In this document: positions 52,235 to 61,809 of the stretch, piece by piece
Layout of the letters: every line of letters starts with the position of its first letter
How positions within the stretch are numbered: the first letter of the stretch is position 1
Assembly (NCBI RefSeq): GCF_003369915.1
Contig: NC_046675.1
Span: forward strand, 5,022,001 to 5,086,000
DNA: 64,000 bases
Direction: 5' to 3'
Origin: Drosophila miranda
Taxonomy: Eukaryota; Arthropoda; Insecta; Diptera; Drosophilidae
The notes under the pieces: generated by a model
The model's database searches: none
The model's input: the letters and a program-made list of their open reading frames with translations, nothing else
What the model was told of the DNA's origin: nothing
Translations under genes and position numbers: made by a program

Positions 52235-54211
52235 GTAAAGTTTGTTTGGCTTATTTTTTGGTTACAAATCAAATCCAAAATCGCATTAAAATTGCATGCA
52301 GCGGAAAAATTGTGCACCCAAGTCGAGGAGTGGCATGCGAAAGGAGCCGCAAAACCAGCACCGCGTAACCAAAACCAGAAGCCTGCCACAATAAGGACTT
52401 GGAGTGGCACTGTAGCAGGAGGAGGAGGTGGGAGCTCTGGTGGTGAAGTGGTTCCTGCTGCTGCTGTTGCTCCTGCCGCTGTTGTTGTGTGAGACATTTT
52501 GTTTGGCGGGGGGAGGGGTTTTGCGGCTCTTCAATTGAATTTTTGCGAGACGAAATCACTTCAACGCCTTCGATTTCAATTTCCGCCACATTTCAAATTT
52601 GAATTCTGTTATTGCATTTTGCCCTATTTCTCACTCGTTGCTGTTGTTGTTATTGTTGTTGTTGGCCCTCCTTTTTGTGTTGCTTTTGCGGTTGATGGTC
52701 GCTTTGAAGGTGTTTTCATGGGGACAAATTTGATTTCGTTTGTTATTTGTACCCCCAAAAAGGTGGAAACTCTGTTGGGAGCAGGGTGAAGATATTGATC
52801 GGTAAATGTCTTTCATTGAATGAGGAGACAAATTCTAAATTGTCTATGCAGCTGATTAACTTTGGCCGTAGAGGGTAATGGGAATTGGATCTCTGCGACG
52901 ACAAGGGAGAAGAATGAGCTAAAGCTGTTTCATATTAAAATCTTAATAAGAGTACAGTGGATATTGGCTATGACCATTCTCTGGGTGAACGTTTAACACC
53001 CAGAGAAAACAAACCCTGAGCTCCATTATATTTACCACCAATAATATACAAATATTTGATCGAAATATATTTCACATTCCCTACAAATGTAATATCAAAT
53101 ATTTATTTTAAATTATTTTATATTTAGATTAAATTATATTACATTTGTATCGAACTGAATTCTATCGAAAACTAATCATTTTCATATTCCTTAAATTCTG
53201 CCTAGGCCTCGTTCCTTCTGCTCTGCTTATCCTTTTGGCGTTGGCTTTGATATTGCAGTTCTCTTCCTTTCCTGCCTTTCCTTTCCACTCGTTTGCTTTC
53301 CTTCGTTCCCTGTGTGCTTTGATTGCTCCATGATTGGACACGCACATGGGCCGAGGCTGGGGTTTCTCTCTCATTTAGCGGTGCCTCTGGTCTCAGGTTT
53401 CGTAAGAGAACACCTTATGGCCATTGCATGGCCATGCTGGTCTTTGGGTCTTTGGATCCAGGGGAAGCCGCAAGTTAAACAGCCCGTGTCCATGCCTACA
53501 GCCCCTGATCCGGGGCTTTGATGGCCGCCTATTCCATTACGGCTACTGTTTCTAGTGCTCCTCTTTCTGCTGCTGCTCCTACTAGATCACTCCCCATACT
53601 GCTACTGCTCTTCCTGCTGCTGCTGCTGCTGCTACTCTTGTTTTGTTTGCCGTCACTCGAGGATGTCTGGCTGGATGGCAGGCTGCTGCTGTTGGCGCTG
53701 CTGTTGTAATGGTGCGGCATCAATATCTCATTTGTATAACATATCGCAGTCAATATGAGACACGTGTATAAGTATCTAGTTTACTTTGGCTGTGTGTGGG
53801 CATACGATGGGGTTTCAGATTGGGTTTGGGGGCGTGTGGCATGTATCTTGTGTCGTGTATCGAGCCTGGAACGTCGTCGACGTAGACTGTGTGCGGCCCG
53901 TTGCATGTCATTGTAATGGTATCATGCTGTAACAGATTTCTGTTTACCTTGATTTACATATGCATATATGTATGGATATATCCATGGATGTGTTTGGAGG
54001 GGGCCACACATAGAAAGAGAGGGGGACATGGGGACAAGGGGACAAGCCACAACAGCGCTGCTCACTCCAACGTCGTTGCACGTAAATGGAAAAGAAAACA
54101 CTTAAGCATGCACTTAGTCCTTGCGCCTTGCCTCTCACTCCGTGTCGATGGCGATGTCGTTGCATGGGCGTGAATAAGCACATGTGTGTATCTAAGGGTG
54201 TGATTACGGTC

Positions 54212-54233
54212 GTGTGTGTGTGTGTGTGTGTGT
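54212..54233. repeat. GT microsatellite
   Basis: About eleven GT units. Confidence 0.9.
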
Positions 54234-55495
54234 TGGGGGTGTATTTATGTATGTGTGCTACCAACTGCGATTTATGCAAATTTGTTTGGCTGCTGAGCCA
54301 ACCCAGGCTGTCGACTTTTTGTTAACAGTTTCTGTTGTTCTTCCCTTTGTGTGTTGCCTCCGCCCCATGCCCTATTCCCCATTCGCCATTCCCCATTGCC
54401 CATGCTGCTACCACTCCCTGCCATTTGTGCCACCCACTAAGCAAATAAAGTTATTTGCATGCGCAAGTAAATCGATTTGTGTATATCAAATTGTGGGGCT
54501 TCAAACAGTACAAAAAAAAAACACGACACGAAACGAAAAGAAAAGAAAAGAGGAACCCCCGCACACACAAACACAAAGCAGAAATTCAAACAAAAACATA
54601 CTCGTAGATTGTGCTGCTTTGCCACAGCTGTGTGTTGCCACAGTGTTGCAACAACACCAATAGCTTTACACAACAACAACAAGTAATCTGGCACGGATTT
54701 CTATATTGATTGTACGCAATACTCGTACTCTCCCATGAACCAGATCGTATCATATCATTTTATTTGGCAATTTCATAATTTACCTATAATTCCCGTTTAA
54801 TATAAGGCACAAAACGCATAATTTTAAATTATATTTGCATGCCCCAAAAAGGGGGCTGAAAGGGTGAACTGAAGTGGTTACTTTCTGATATAAATTGGTA
54901 ACATTTTTGTATTTATTAAGGACTCAAACCAATTTATTCAACTGCCACAAAATAGTGTACACGGGAAGGTTCTGTAACATTCGTTGGCACAAATGGCGAT
55001 GGCTAATTACAAATTATTAAAAGCTAGCACCAGAAGTTAAGTCCATGGGGCTCATGGATGCTCCAGCGCCATAGTGCCGGCATTGGCAATGGCAATGGCA
55101 ATGGCCATCATGTCAATTTACCAAATTGCGCAAACAAACAGTGTCCAATGGGAGGTGGACACCGCAGAGTGGTGCTCCTCCACCTCCGGCGTGTGTGCCT
55201 CCATCGGTGGCAAAGTCCTCACGCACTCTTCGTAATTGTTGCACGTATGGCCCGGACAAACGCAAATCCTTGCCGGCATCAACATGCTGTGCCCTGTCGC
55301 CTGTTCACATGCACCATGCCCCATGCCCCATGCTCCATGCTCCATGCTCCACAGGGGCCTTCTGTGGCACCAAAGCGGCTTATGTCCACCCAACCCCAGC
55401 AATCGGCCTGTGCATAAATTAGCCCACACTCCCACGTCGCGGAAAGCGCTTTTTAATTATATTTTCGACAATTTGTTTCAATACATGCGCCATGT

Positions 55496-55501
55496 TTTAT
55501 T
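55496..55501 (-). terminator. AATAAA poly(A) signal overlapping the stop codon of the 55.5-kb gene
   Basis: On the minus strand AATAAA spans 55501-55496 and the TAA stop (55499-55497) lies inside it. The 3' UTR would therefore be very short. No other AATAAA is obvious just downstream. Confidence 0.55.
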
Positions 55502-55739
55502 TTCGTGGCTTTGTGGGCGGCTCCTGCGGCTCCGTCCACTGCCAATCCTTCCACGACACACACCGTTGCGCCTTGTCGTAGTACAGCTCATTGGCGGGGC
55601 AGCGTTTCAGCTGTGCCGCCTGCTCCGGCTCCTGGCCGCACTGCCAGTAGGCCGTGGGGTCCCAGTAGTGGCGATAGGACTTCCTCAGCTCCGCCGGGGT
55701 GCGACAGCCCGGCTCGCCATTGTAGTCCCGCTCAGACAT
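55497..55739 (-). CDS. Single-domain chitin-binding (CBM14-like) protein, signal-peptide start missing
   Basis: From the first available ATG the ORF gives 80 residues with cysteines 12, 34, 47 and 60, a Y-W-x-C motif and the C-V-S-W-x-x-W-x-W ending shared with its neighbours. It aligns closely with the 59.6-kb gene: the P-G-C, P-A-E, R-H, D-P-T and W-Q-C blocks fall in the same order and spacing. Six-cysteine CBM14 sites C2 and C6 are both gone. The reading frame stays open upstream of this ATG and encodes a signal-like hydrophobic stretch (55769-55740), but no in-frame ATG precedes it before a TGA near 55844. A splice model (exon 1 55867-55846, intron 55845-55772, exon 2 from 55771) would complete the signal peptide but starts with ATC. 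It may be a new pseudogene, a non-AUG start, or a sequence error. GATAAG-type motifs lie upstream at 55973-55978, 56001-56006 and 56022-56027. Confidence 0.7.
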   Translation of the reverse strand: MSERDYNGEPGCRTPAELRKSYRHYWDPTAYWQCGQEPEQAAQLKRCPANELYYDKAQRCVSWKDWQWTEPQEPPTKPRK

Positions 55740-55874
55740 GGCTGGAAAGAGGAGAAGCGAGATGCTAAAGACTTGGGAAATTGGTAAAGAAATGTGAGAT
55801 GTTGAGGCAATGAATGTGTGGGGTAACCGTAAAGGTTCTTCTCACTTTGAATGTTCTTGCTATTGATGCTTCCA

Positions 55875-55879
55875 ACTGA
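55875..55879 (-). promoter_or_regulatory. Candidate TCAGT initiator for the 55.5-kb gene
   Basis: A TCAGT initiator (minus strand) lies 10 bp upstream of the proposed degenerate first codon at 55867. Unlike its four relatives, no TATA box is found 30-35 bp upstream; only a T-rich TTTAC stretch sits there. Confidence 0.35.
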
Positions 55880-56110
55880 TCCTACCTAGATTCCTCTGAT
55901 GTAAAGACTGACTGTAAGGCAACAAGGTGTCATTACAACTAAGCGGCTAGATCCCAGAGATACAGATCTACAGATAAGCAAATCGCCTCAGCTGTTATTA
56001 CTTATCAAGAACACAGAATACGATAAGAAGTTATTGCAACCCTATGAGGCATGTACCCGTACTTTCTGCAAAGATTACTATAATACCCTGTTTGCTTTTT
56101 GCAATATCAT

Positions 56111-56116
56111 TTTATT
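56111..56116 (-). terminator. AATAAA poly(A) signal of the 56.2-kb chitin-binding gene
   Basis: AATAAA on the minus strand lies about 46 nt downstream of the TAG stop codon, a normal position for cleavage and polyadenylation. Confidence 0.6.
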
Positions 56117-56161
56117 CATTTCGGATTCAGTATAATAATCTTTTTCTGGATCTGTGTAGTC

Positions 56162-56476
56162 CTAGGCCGTGGCTAGGGGCTCGCTAGGAGGCAGGGCTGT
56201 GGGCGACCAGTACCACTCGGACCAGGGAACGCAGGCCTTGACAGCATCCAGCCAGGCAGAGGGTTTGGGGCAAGCGGCCAGTGTGGCGGGAACATCCTTA
56301 GTGGTGCAAATCCAGTAGGCGTTCTTCAGATAGAAATGGGGATACGTGGCCACCGTGATTTCCTGATCGGTCTGGCAGCCTGGCTGTCCCGTGGGCTTCT
56401 GGCCCACAGAAGCGCCACTGCTGATGCTGCCCAGGCAAAGGACGAAGAAGAGGGTGAATAAATGCAGGAAGTTCAT
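56162..56476 (-). CDS. Secreted single-domain chitin-binding (CBM14-like) protein
   Basis: Single-exon ORF of 104 residues ending in TAG. A strong signal peptide covers about residues 1-22. The mature part has four cysteines (34, 57, 69, 82), a Y-W-x-C motif before the second and a C-V-P-W-x-x-W-x-W motif after the fourth, as in the other single-domain genes here. These correspond to C1, C3, C4 and C5 of CBM14, while the C2 and C6 partners are both absent. A proline-rich tail ends the protein. The start is the only ATG in the short leader (39 nt from the predicted initiator). Expected to act outside the cell in the gut or cuticle; actual chitin binding with four cysteines is unproven. Confidence 0.88.
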   Translation of the reverse strand: MNFLHLFTLFFVLCLGSISSGASVGQKPTGQPGCQTDQEITVATYPHFYLKNAYWICTTKDVPATLAACPKPSAWLDAVKACVPWSEWYWSPTALPPSEPLATA

Positions 56477-56512
56477 CTTGGCTTTCGAGTTCGGGTTGGA
56501 GGTTTTCCTTGG

Positions 56513-56548
56513 ACTGACCTATGCTAATTACTGGCCCCCTCTTTTATA
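56513..56548 (-). promoter_or_regulatory. TATA box and TCAGT initiator of the 56.2-kb gene
   Basis: TATAAAAG (minus strand 56548-56541) and TCAGT (56517-56513) are 33 bp apart (T to initiator A). Overlapping GATAA and GATAAG motifs lie at 56566-56575, with another GATAAG at 56607-56612, all within 70 bp of the TATA box. Confidence 0.8.
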
Positions 56549-56612
56549 CGCTCTTAGGCCGAGTGTTATCTTATCGAGCGGAACTGAGGTGCGATGCTGG
56601 GGCGGCGATAAG

Positions 56613-59119
56613 ACCGCCCAGAATCGGGTTTTACAGGCCAGGCCCGCTTTCTGCTTGCAATTTGGCAGGCAGTTTATGGCGCTGTTTGTTTGCCCACCGC
56701 TCAACCGATTGTTGTTTCTTCCGGCCAAGTGCGGTCCAGGCCGAGATCCAGGTGCGGAGCTCCTTTGCCCACTAATTCCACCCTCTTTGGGTTCCCGCTT
56801 GCCTGCTTGCATATTCATGACATCAACGGCAGCTGTAAATTATTTTCCGAGAGATAGCCAGACATGGGCATGGGCAGGCCGCAAACAGCGTTCCACAGCC
56901 GCTGTCCATGGCACTGCCTCTGCTAATTAATTCAAAACACTGCCTCAAAGGCATTTTTGGGGCTGGGCCAACAAATTTCACCTGACTCAACGGCCGCGGC
57001 GGCTGGCTTTGGTAGCGCCTTAAGGCATATTAGGGCCTCTTGTGCCCCTTGAGTAATTGCCGCTGCACTGCACTATGTTGCGGCTGCAGTCGCACTGGCA
57101 GTGGACGTCGCAGTCGCAGTCGAGCCTTGTTCCGGCTATTCCTGGTTGGGGCATGGGTATGGCATCCCTTTTGCCTTTGTTGCTCATTTTGTGCTCATTC
57201 GGCTTTTGTTAGTTTTGGGCCATAAATTAAATCGGGTTATTAATGTCTGCCATTAAATGAAGCTACGTAGCGGACTGGCTGGATGGCTTCCTCGCTGGCT
57301 GGCTGGCTGCTTGGCTGTAAAATCCTTGTCCTTGTCCCTGGCCCTGTCCTTGTCGTAAAACTGGTACTGCCTCTTTCTCACACTCTCCCTTCAACTCTCT
57401 CTAAAGTGATTTATGGGAATTCGTGCGGCATTTGTAAGTATTTTGTAAGTATTTTGAGATTGCCAGAAACTTTACTCAGGTTGAGATTTCTGCCACTCCA
57501 CTTAAAACTCCTTCTTCTTTCATTTTAAAGCTGAACTCCTGCCACGCTACTATCAGATCGCTTTAGATCCCATTATAAACATTTATATATATCAATCTCC
57601 TACACTGCCACTTCCACTCGCTACTATGTATATACATTGTTTCCCGAGAGAAGCGACAAAAAAGAGCAGCCTTCCTTCCAATGCAATTAAATATATTGCG
57701 TATACGTCACGTATGCTAAAATTTCATTTCACAATTTTTACCAGCGGTCTCTCTTGTCAGAGTATTTCCTCCTCGCCTCTCTTCTCTTCTCCTCTGCAGC
57801 TGGGGTGGAAAATTCTTTTACATGCAAATATTTTGTTGGATCCGCACGCACCGAGGGTTTGGGGGGGCGGGAAAATCGAGAAATAAAATTGCGATTGAAA
57901 CGTATTTTTTGCCGCTTATTGATGTGCTCGCCGGCCTGACAAAGCGTTTTGACTGACAACTGCGAAACGAAATAAAATGCTGCCATTCTCACAAAGTGTG
58001 TACGTACTACGTATGTACTGCCGGACGGATCCGGGCGAATCAAAAATAGTGCAACTTATTGCGGCAGAGCGAGAGTCTGCCAACTGTTGACTGGGCCATG
58101 CGGGTGGGGGCCACGGATGGGGCTTGTGTCTGTCTCTGTGTCTGTGGCTGACAAGCGCGGCATATTGATTTATGACAAATGCTTTGGCGTCAACCGAAAA
58201 CAGTTTTCCAGCTCCCGCCCCCCAGACAGGTTGAGGGGCGTGACCTTAACTGCTGTCAGATGAAACACGTTAACAATTGGAATTGTAATTGCATCTGGCC
58301 CATCATCAGATCGTATAAATATTATTTTTGGTTACTGCTGGAAAACCGCTGAGAGAAAATGGTGGGGAGATCATACATAAATGGAACTTTGAGCGGAAAA
58401 ACGCACTGGGAGAAAAAATAAAGGGTACAACACTGAGAGAAAAGACAAGAAAAGAAAGAGATGATTAAAGTGGATCCACAATACTAGGGGAACTGGTATA
58501 AAGGGTAGGTAGGCGTTCCCTAACATTCCCACGAAGGGCAATGAGTAAAATGGTTTAATCAAATCACAAAAATGATTCACAGCTGGAGGTCACTCATAAA
58601 GGAGAGATGAATAAGATTCACATAAACTAACTAAAATAAAAATAAAATTAGTGCAAAAGACTCATAAAAATGATTCACAGAATCAGATCAAAAGATATCT
58701 CTATCATAAGTAGGGTATAAGATAAGTCTCATTGAGCCCAGAGATATGTATATCCACTTATCGTTTTCTCGAATCTTGCGCTTGACATTGCGAATGATAA
58801 GGGGATGGGAAGGGGAATGTAGGGGCCTGTAGAATATTCCGACACTTGAGAGTGAGGTGCGAACCTAATTATGAGCAGTGCACAGAGCATCGCTGTGCCA
58901 AAGTAAACAGATTAATTTGCACATTTCCCAAACAGTGCAGACGCGACAGAGAGTACGATAAAATATATAGTGTATTTTGCCACAAACTGTGTACACTCCG
59001 TATTGTTCTCTTCTGAAGACATACAAATATATTTTTAAACGCCCTGTAGTTGATATCACTTTCAAAGTTTCTTCCGTTCGTCTCCATAAATCTGCGATAT
59101 AGGTTTCATGCACATTTAA
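56613..59119. other. Gene-free stretch between two chitin-binding genes
   Basis: No supported gene. Contains GGCT runs (about 57283-57318), AG-rich sequence at 58400-58470 and a 15-bp direct repeat of AAAAATGATTCACAG (near 58568 and 58666). Confidence 0.5.
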
Positions 59120-59125
59120 TTTATT
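59120..59125 (-). terminator. AATAAA poly(A) signal of the 59.2-kb gene
   Basis: AATAAA on the minus strand lies 74 nt downstream of the TAA stop of the chitin-binding gene. Confidence 0.6.
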
Positions 59126-59198
59126 TAAGGAGATGCAAAAATATACAACAAATCTTAAGAATGATATTCATTTGGTCCAGCATGCACAGATTATTCGT

Positions 59199-59631
59199 TT
59201 AGTCTATCATTTCTTCTTTTGTCCATTGGCATCCTTCCCATCCGGGCGGACGACTGACAGGCTCCAAGCAGGGCTGCCACACCCATGCGATCCAGGGGAC
59301 ACAGGCGTTGCGATCCTGGTCGAAGGCCATGTTGGGGCGGCAATTTTTGAGCTTCGCCGGGTCGCCAAGGGCGTAGCATTGCCAGAACTTGGTGGGATCG
59401 ATGCAGTGCCGCTGTGCCATTCCAATCTCTGCCGGGTGCTGGCATCCCGGCTCGTGGGTGTCGATGCACTGTGCAGGCGTCTGGTGGGGAAGCTGCAGGA
59501 GCAACAGGAGCCCCAGGAAGGAGGCGAGCAGCCAGAAGGGAGCTAATCAGAGGGAAAAGTCTTAAGATATGAGGATGGCGGCTCATTGGGATGGACGTTC
59601 ACTTACTCGTACTCGTGACTTGCGGTGGCAT
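59199..59631 (-). CDS. Secreted single-domain chitin-binding (CBM14) protein, two exons
   Basis: Exon 1 is 59631-59607 (ATG plus seven codons and one base, GTAAGT donor). A 64-nt intron (59606-59543, AG acceptor) is followed by exon 2, 59542-59199. The product is 122 residues with a leucine-rich signal peptide (about 10-28). The mature part has a full six-cysteine CBM14 set at 42, 55, 64, 76, 89 and 100, plus an outer pair at 34 and 113. F-W-Q-C precedes C76 and C-V-P-W-x-x-W-x-W follows C89. The phase-1 intron inside the signal region matches the 48.7-kb gene. It is the closest relative of the 55.5-kb gene and the only member here that keeps all canonical cysteines, so it is the best candidate for a functional chitin binder. 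Confidence 0.9.
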
Positions 59632-59649
59632 TGTGGCGGTGCCGGTGGC

Positions 59650-59686
59650 AATGATGCGGCTGCAGCGCCTGACGGAGGCATTTATA
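59650..59686 (-). promoter_or_regulatory. TATA box and initiator of the 59.2-kb gene
   Basis: TATAAA (minus strand 59686-59681) is followed 34 bp later by an initiator-like TCATT (59654-59650). GATAA (59725-59729) and GATAAG (59730-59735) motifs lie just upstream. The leader would be only about 21 nt. Confidence 0.7.
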
Positions 59687-59735
59687 GGCCCACCTCGCCA
59701 TCGTTCTGGCTCAAGTGGAAGTGGTTATCCTTATC

Positions 59736-61231
59736 GCGATTGATTCGGGTTCGATGTGCCGCCCGAGGTCGCGGCTTGTGTGATTGCCACTCGGAAATGT
59801 TTGCCCCCGCACTTGAGGGGCATTCGCAGTCAGGGACTGAGCTGCCAGAGAAATGGCAGACAGAAGATGTCCGACAAAAGGGGATTTAAGCCCGCGTCAA
59901 CCCCCACCCATATCAGGAAAACAAAACAAAGCAGCTTCCTCTTTCGTTGGCTCTCTTTCTACTTCGTTGGCCAATTTCGCTGGACATGCCAAATGCATTT
60001 CCGACCGGACCGACACAATCGCACAATCCGAGAGAGGGCCAAGAAATACTAAAAGTCATGGCTTGTTTGCGTTGGCATTGGCATTGACAGGGCCAACAAA
60101 TAAATAAAATAATCAGACCCTTGCTAAGGAAAGGTTTGTTGCCATGGGTAATGGGTGCAACAGTTGGTGGGTATTTATTTTTTTAATATACCTATAAGAG
60201 TAAATCATTTTTGATAAAATTACATTTATTTCATATTACTTAAATTTAGAATTTCAAATTCAAATACACAACAGTGATACCCATCATTCCCTAACTGACA
60301 GCCACTTCTATTAACAGACCACCCACTGTTAACACGTAACGTGCTGTTTGGCGCAGCAGCTGTTTGCACAGAACTAGTTCGATAATAGCCTTTAATGGTA
60401 CATTTTCGAAAAAGAATCGACGTTTTAAAACCCAGTGGACCAAAGAGCGATAGTAAAACGGAACTAACATATAATGTCCGGAAACGGACTTAGAAATGAT
60501 AAAAATCCGGAAGAGCATTTACCGGACGAAAACCAAGTGACGACAAAGTCCGCAAAACTATCACAAACGGACTTAAAAACGGGTGAAAAATGGACAGAAA
60601 AGTGAAACATAACGGAAAAAATCGGTAGCTACGGGCGAAATATCGCTAAATGCTCACGACCAAAGTCCCGCAAGACTATCACAAACGGACTTAAACACGG
60701 GCACGATACGCAAGAAAAGCCGGATCACGTAATATAACATGAACGCCGCCCTTTTTCCGTTTGTGTGTTATTTTGTGATTGAAAACCACAGCAGACGGAC
60801 GTAAACGTGGAGTAAAATCGTCAAAATAGTGAGAAAAAAATGGAAAAATCGGTAGGTAAATTATTATTTATTTAATAGTATGGTATAGTGCGCAAAATTT
60901 GAGTTTGAGAGCAGTATAAACCCAAAAAAGACAAAAATCTACACATTCTATGAATATATTTTTTTCTAGCCATCTTCGTGTGCATCAGGCCTCCTGCGTC
61001 CACAAAAATATAAATTTTCGATGGAACTGACTTTGGCACAGAGGCAAAAAAGTGCATTAGGGGCTTACGCGTAGGCCCTTGATACGGACTGATGGCTGCT
61101 ACTCGGTGATAAGTCACACGATCCCATCATGAAGTCGCTAAAGGTGAATCCCCAACGCTTGACCATACTGTTGGTACAATATTTATGTTGGTTTCATATT
61201 TTCTCATGGTAATAAAAATACAATGTGATGC
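59736..61231. other. AT-rich region with a diverged tandem repeat
   Basis: The left part is intergenic. From 60478 to 60830 a module built on AAACGGACTTAAA is repeated about four times with variable spacing (see the repeat entry). A 76-codon minus-strand ORF at 60518-60291 is unsupported. Confidence 0.5.
60478..60830. repeat. Diverged tandem repeat around AAACGGACTTAAA
   Basis: Copies of the core start near 60482, 60565, 60683 and 60795 (the last as AGACGGACGTAAAC). The middle two share about 45 bp including ACTATCACAAACGGACTTAAA. A second shared piece, GAAAAAATCGGTAG, occurs near 60614 and 60842. Confidence 0.75.
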
Positions 61232-61809
61232 TTAGCAATTGATAAAAACTATAAATATCTTAAATTTTAAACTTAAATCGCACGCAATCCCTTCAGTAAA
61301 TTCAAAAAAGTCTTTGACAAAAAAGTTGTTTGTCATATGGAAGATGATCCGATCGTTCGTAACCCCAGACACGTCCAATACACTCTTCTTCAAGGTGTTG
61401 AACAAATGGTAGATGTCATACACCATAATATTTCGCTCATCTTCGTCGATTTCGGCCTCGGATGCCAGATAACGGAAGCGAGACTTTACCACCGGCATTA
61501 GCTCTGGGGTCGTGTAGACAATAACCGGATCGTGGTCCAATTTTTCATCTTCATCATTGCGGACGGACAACCAATTGAAGATATCAATATATAATTTTCC
61601 CATGTTAGTCTCGCCAAAGTCCTCCGGTGGCAAGGGCAACCTGTGGGTAGTCTTGGAGTGATCCAGGGCATCTCTCCTTTGTCCGTAGATGATGTGGCCT
61701 GAGAAGAAATTGTGGTTACTACTAGGTCCAACGCATCAGTCTTACATCAACGCTCACCCGGATTAATCATGGTGATGTATGGAAAGAACTTGGGAAGAAT
61801 GTTGCTCAT
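61232..61809 (-). CDS. Unrecognised two-exon protein-coding gene
   Basis: Exon 1 is 61809-61758 and exon 2 is 61698-61232, separated by a 59-nt intron with a GTGAGC donor and a pyrimidine-rich TTCTTCTCAG acceptor. The frame is kept and the product is 172 residues. It has no signal peptide and no transmembrane segment. Residues 1-100 are mixed hydrophobic and charged with P-P-E-D and N-P-G-H-I-I-Y turns; residues about 70-120 are acidic; the C-terminal 15 residues are Lys/Phe/Ile-rich and could be read-through past a lost original end. No low complexity is seen, and splicing restores a non-repetitive frame, which supports a real or recently active gene. I do not recognise the family. Surrounding DNA is AT-rich and repetitive, so it could be a lineage-specific duplicate or part of a mobile element. 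Confidence 0.62.

Larger units (their letters stand above)
49289..55495. other. Gene-free stretch inside the chitin-binding cluster
   Basis: About 6.2 kb with no cysteine-patterned or spliced ORF that I can find. Contains GA (52210-52234), CTG (about 53612-53633) and GT (54212-54233) runs, a GGCAAT hexamer run (55081-55104) and CCATGCYC repeats (about 55312-55350). The long ORFs here follow the repeats. Confidence 0.55.

Noticed and set aside
51823..52497. 224-codon minus-strand ORF
   Set aside because: It crosses the GA run at 52210-52234 and CTG/GTTGTT runs; composition is repeat-driven and the opposite strand has an equally long ORF.
57738..58043. 101-codon minus-strand ORF with a Lys/Arg/Glu-rich end
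   Set aside because: The charged end reads a GAGAAG-rich patch; nothing else supports it.
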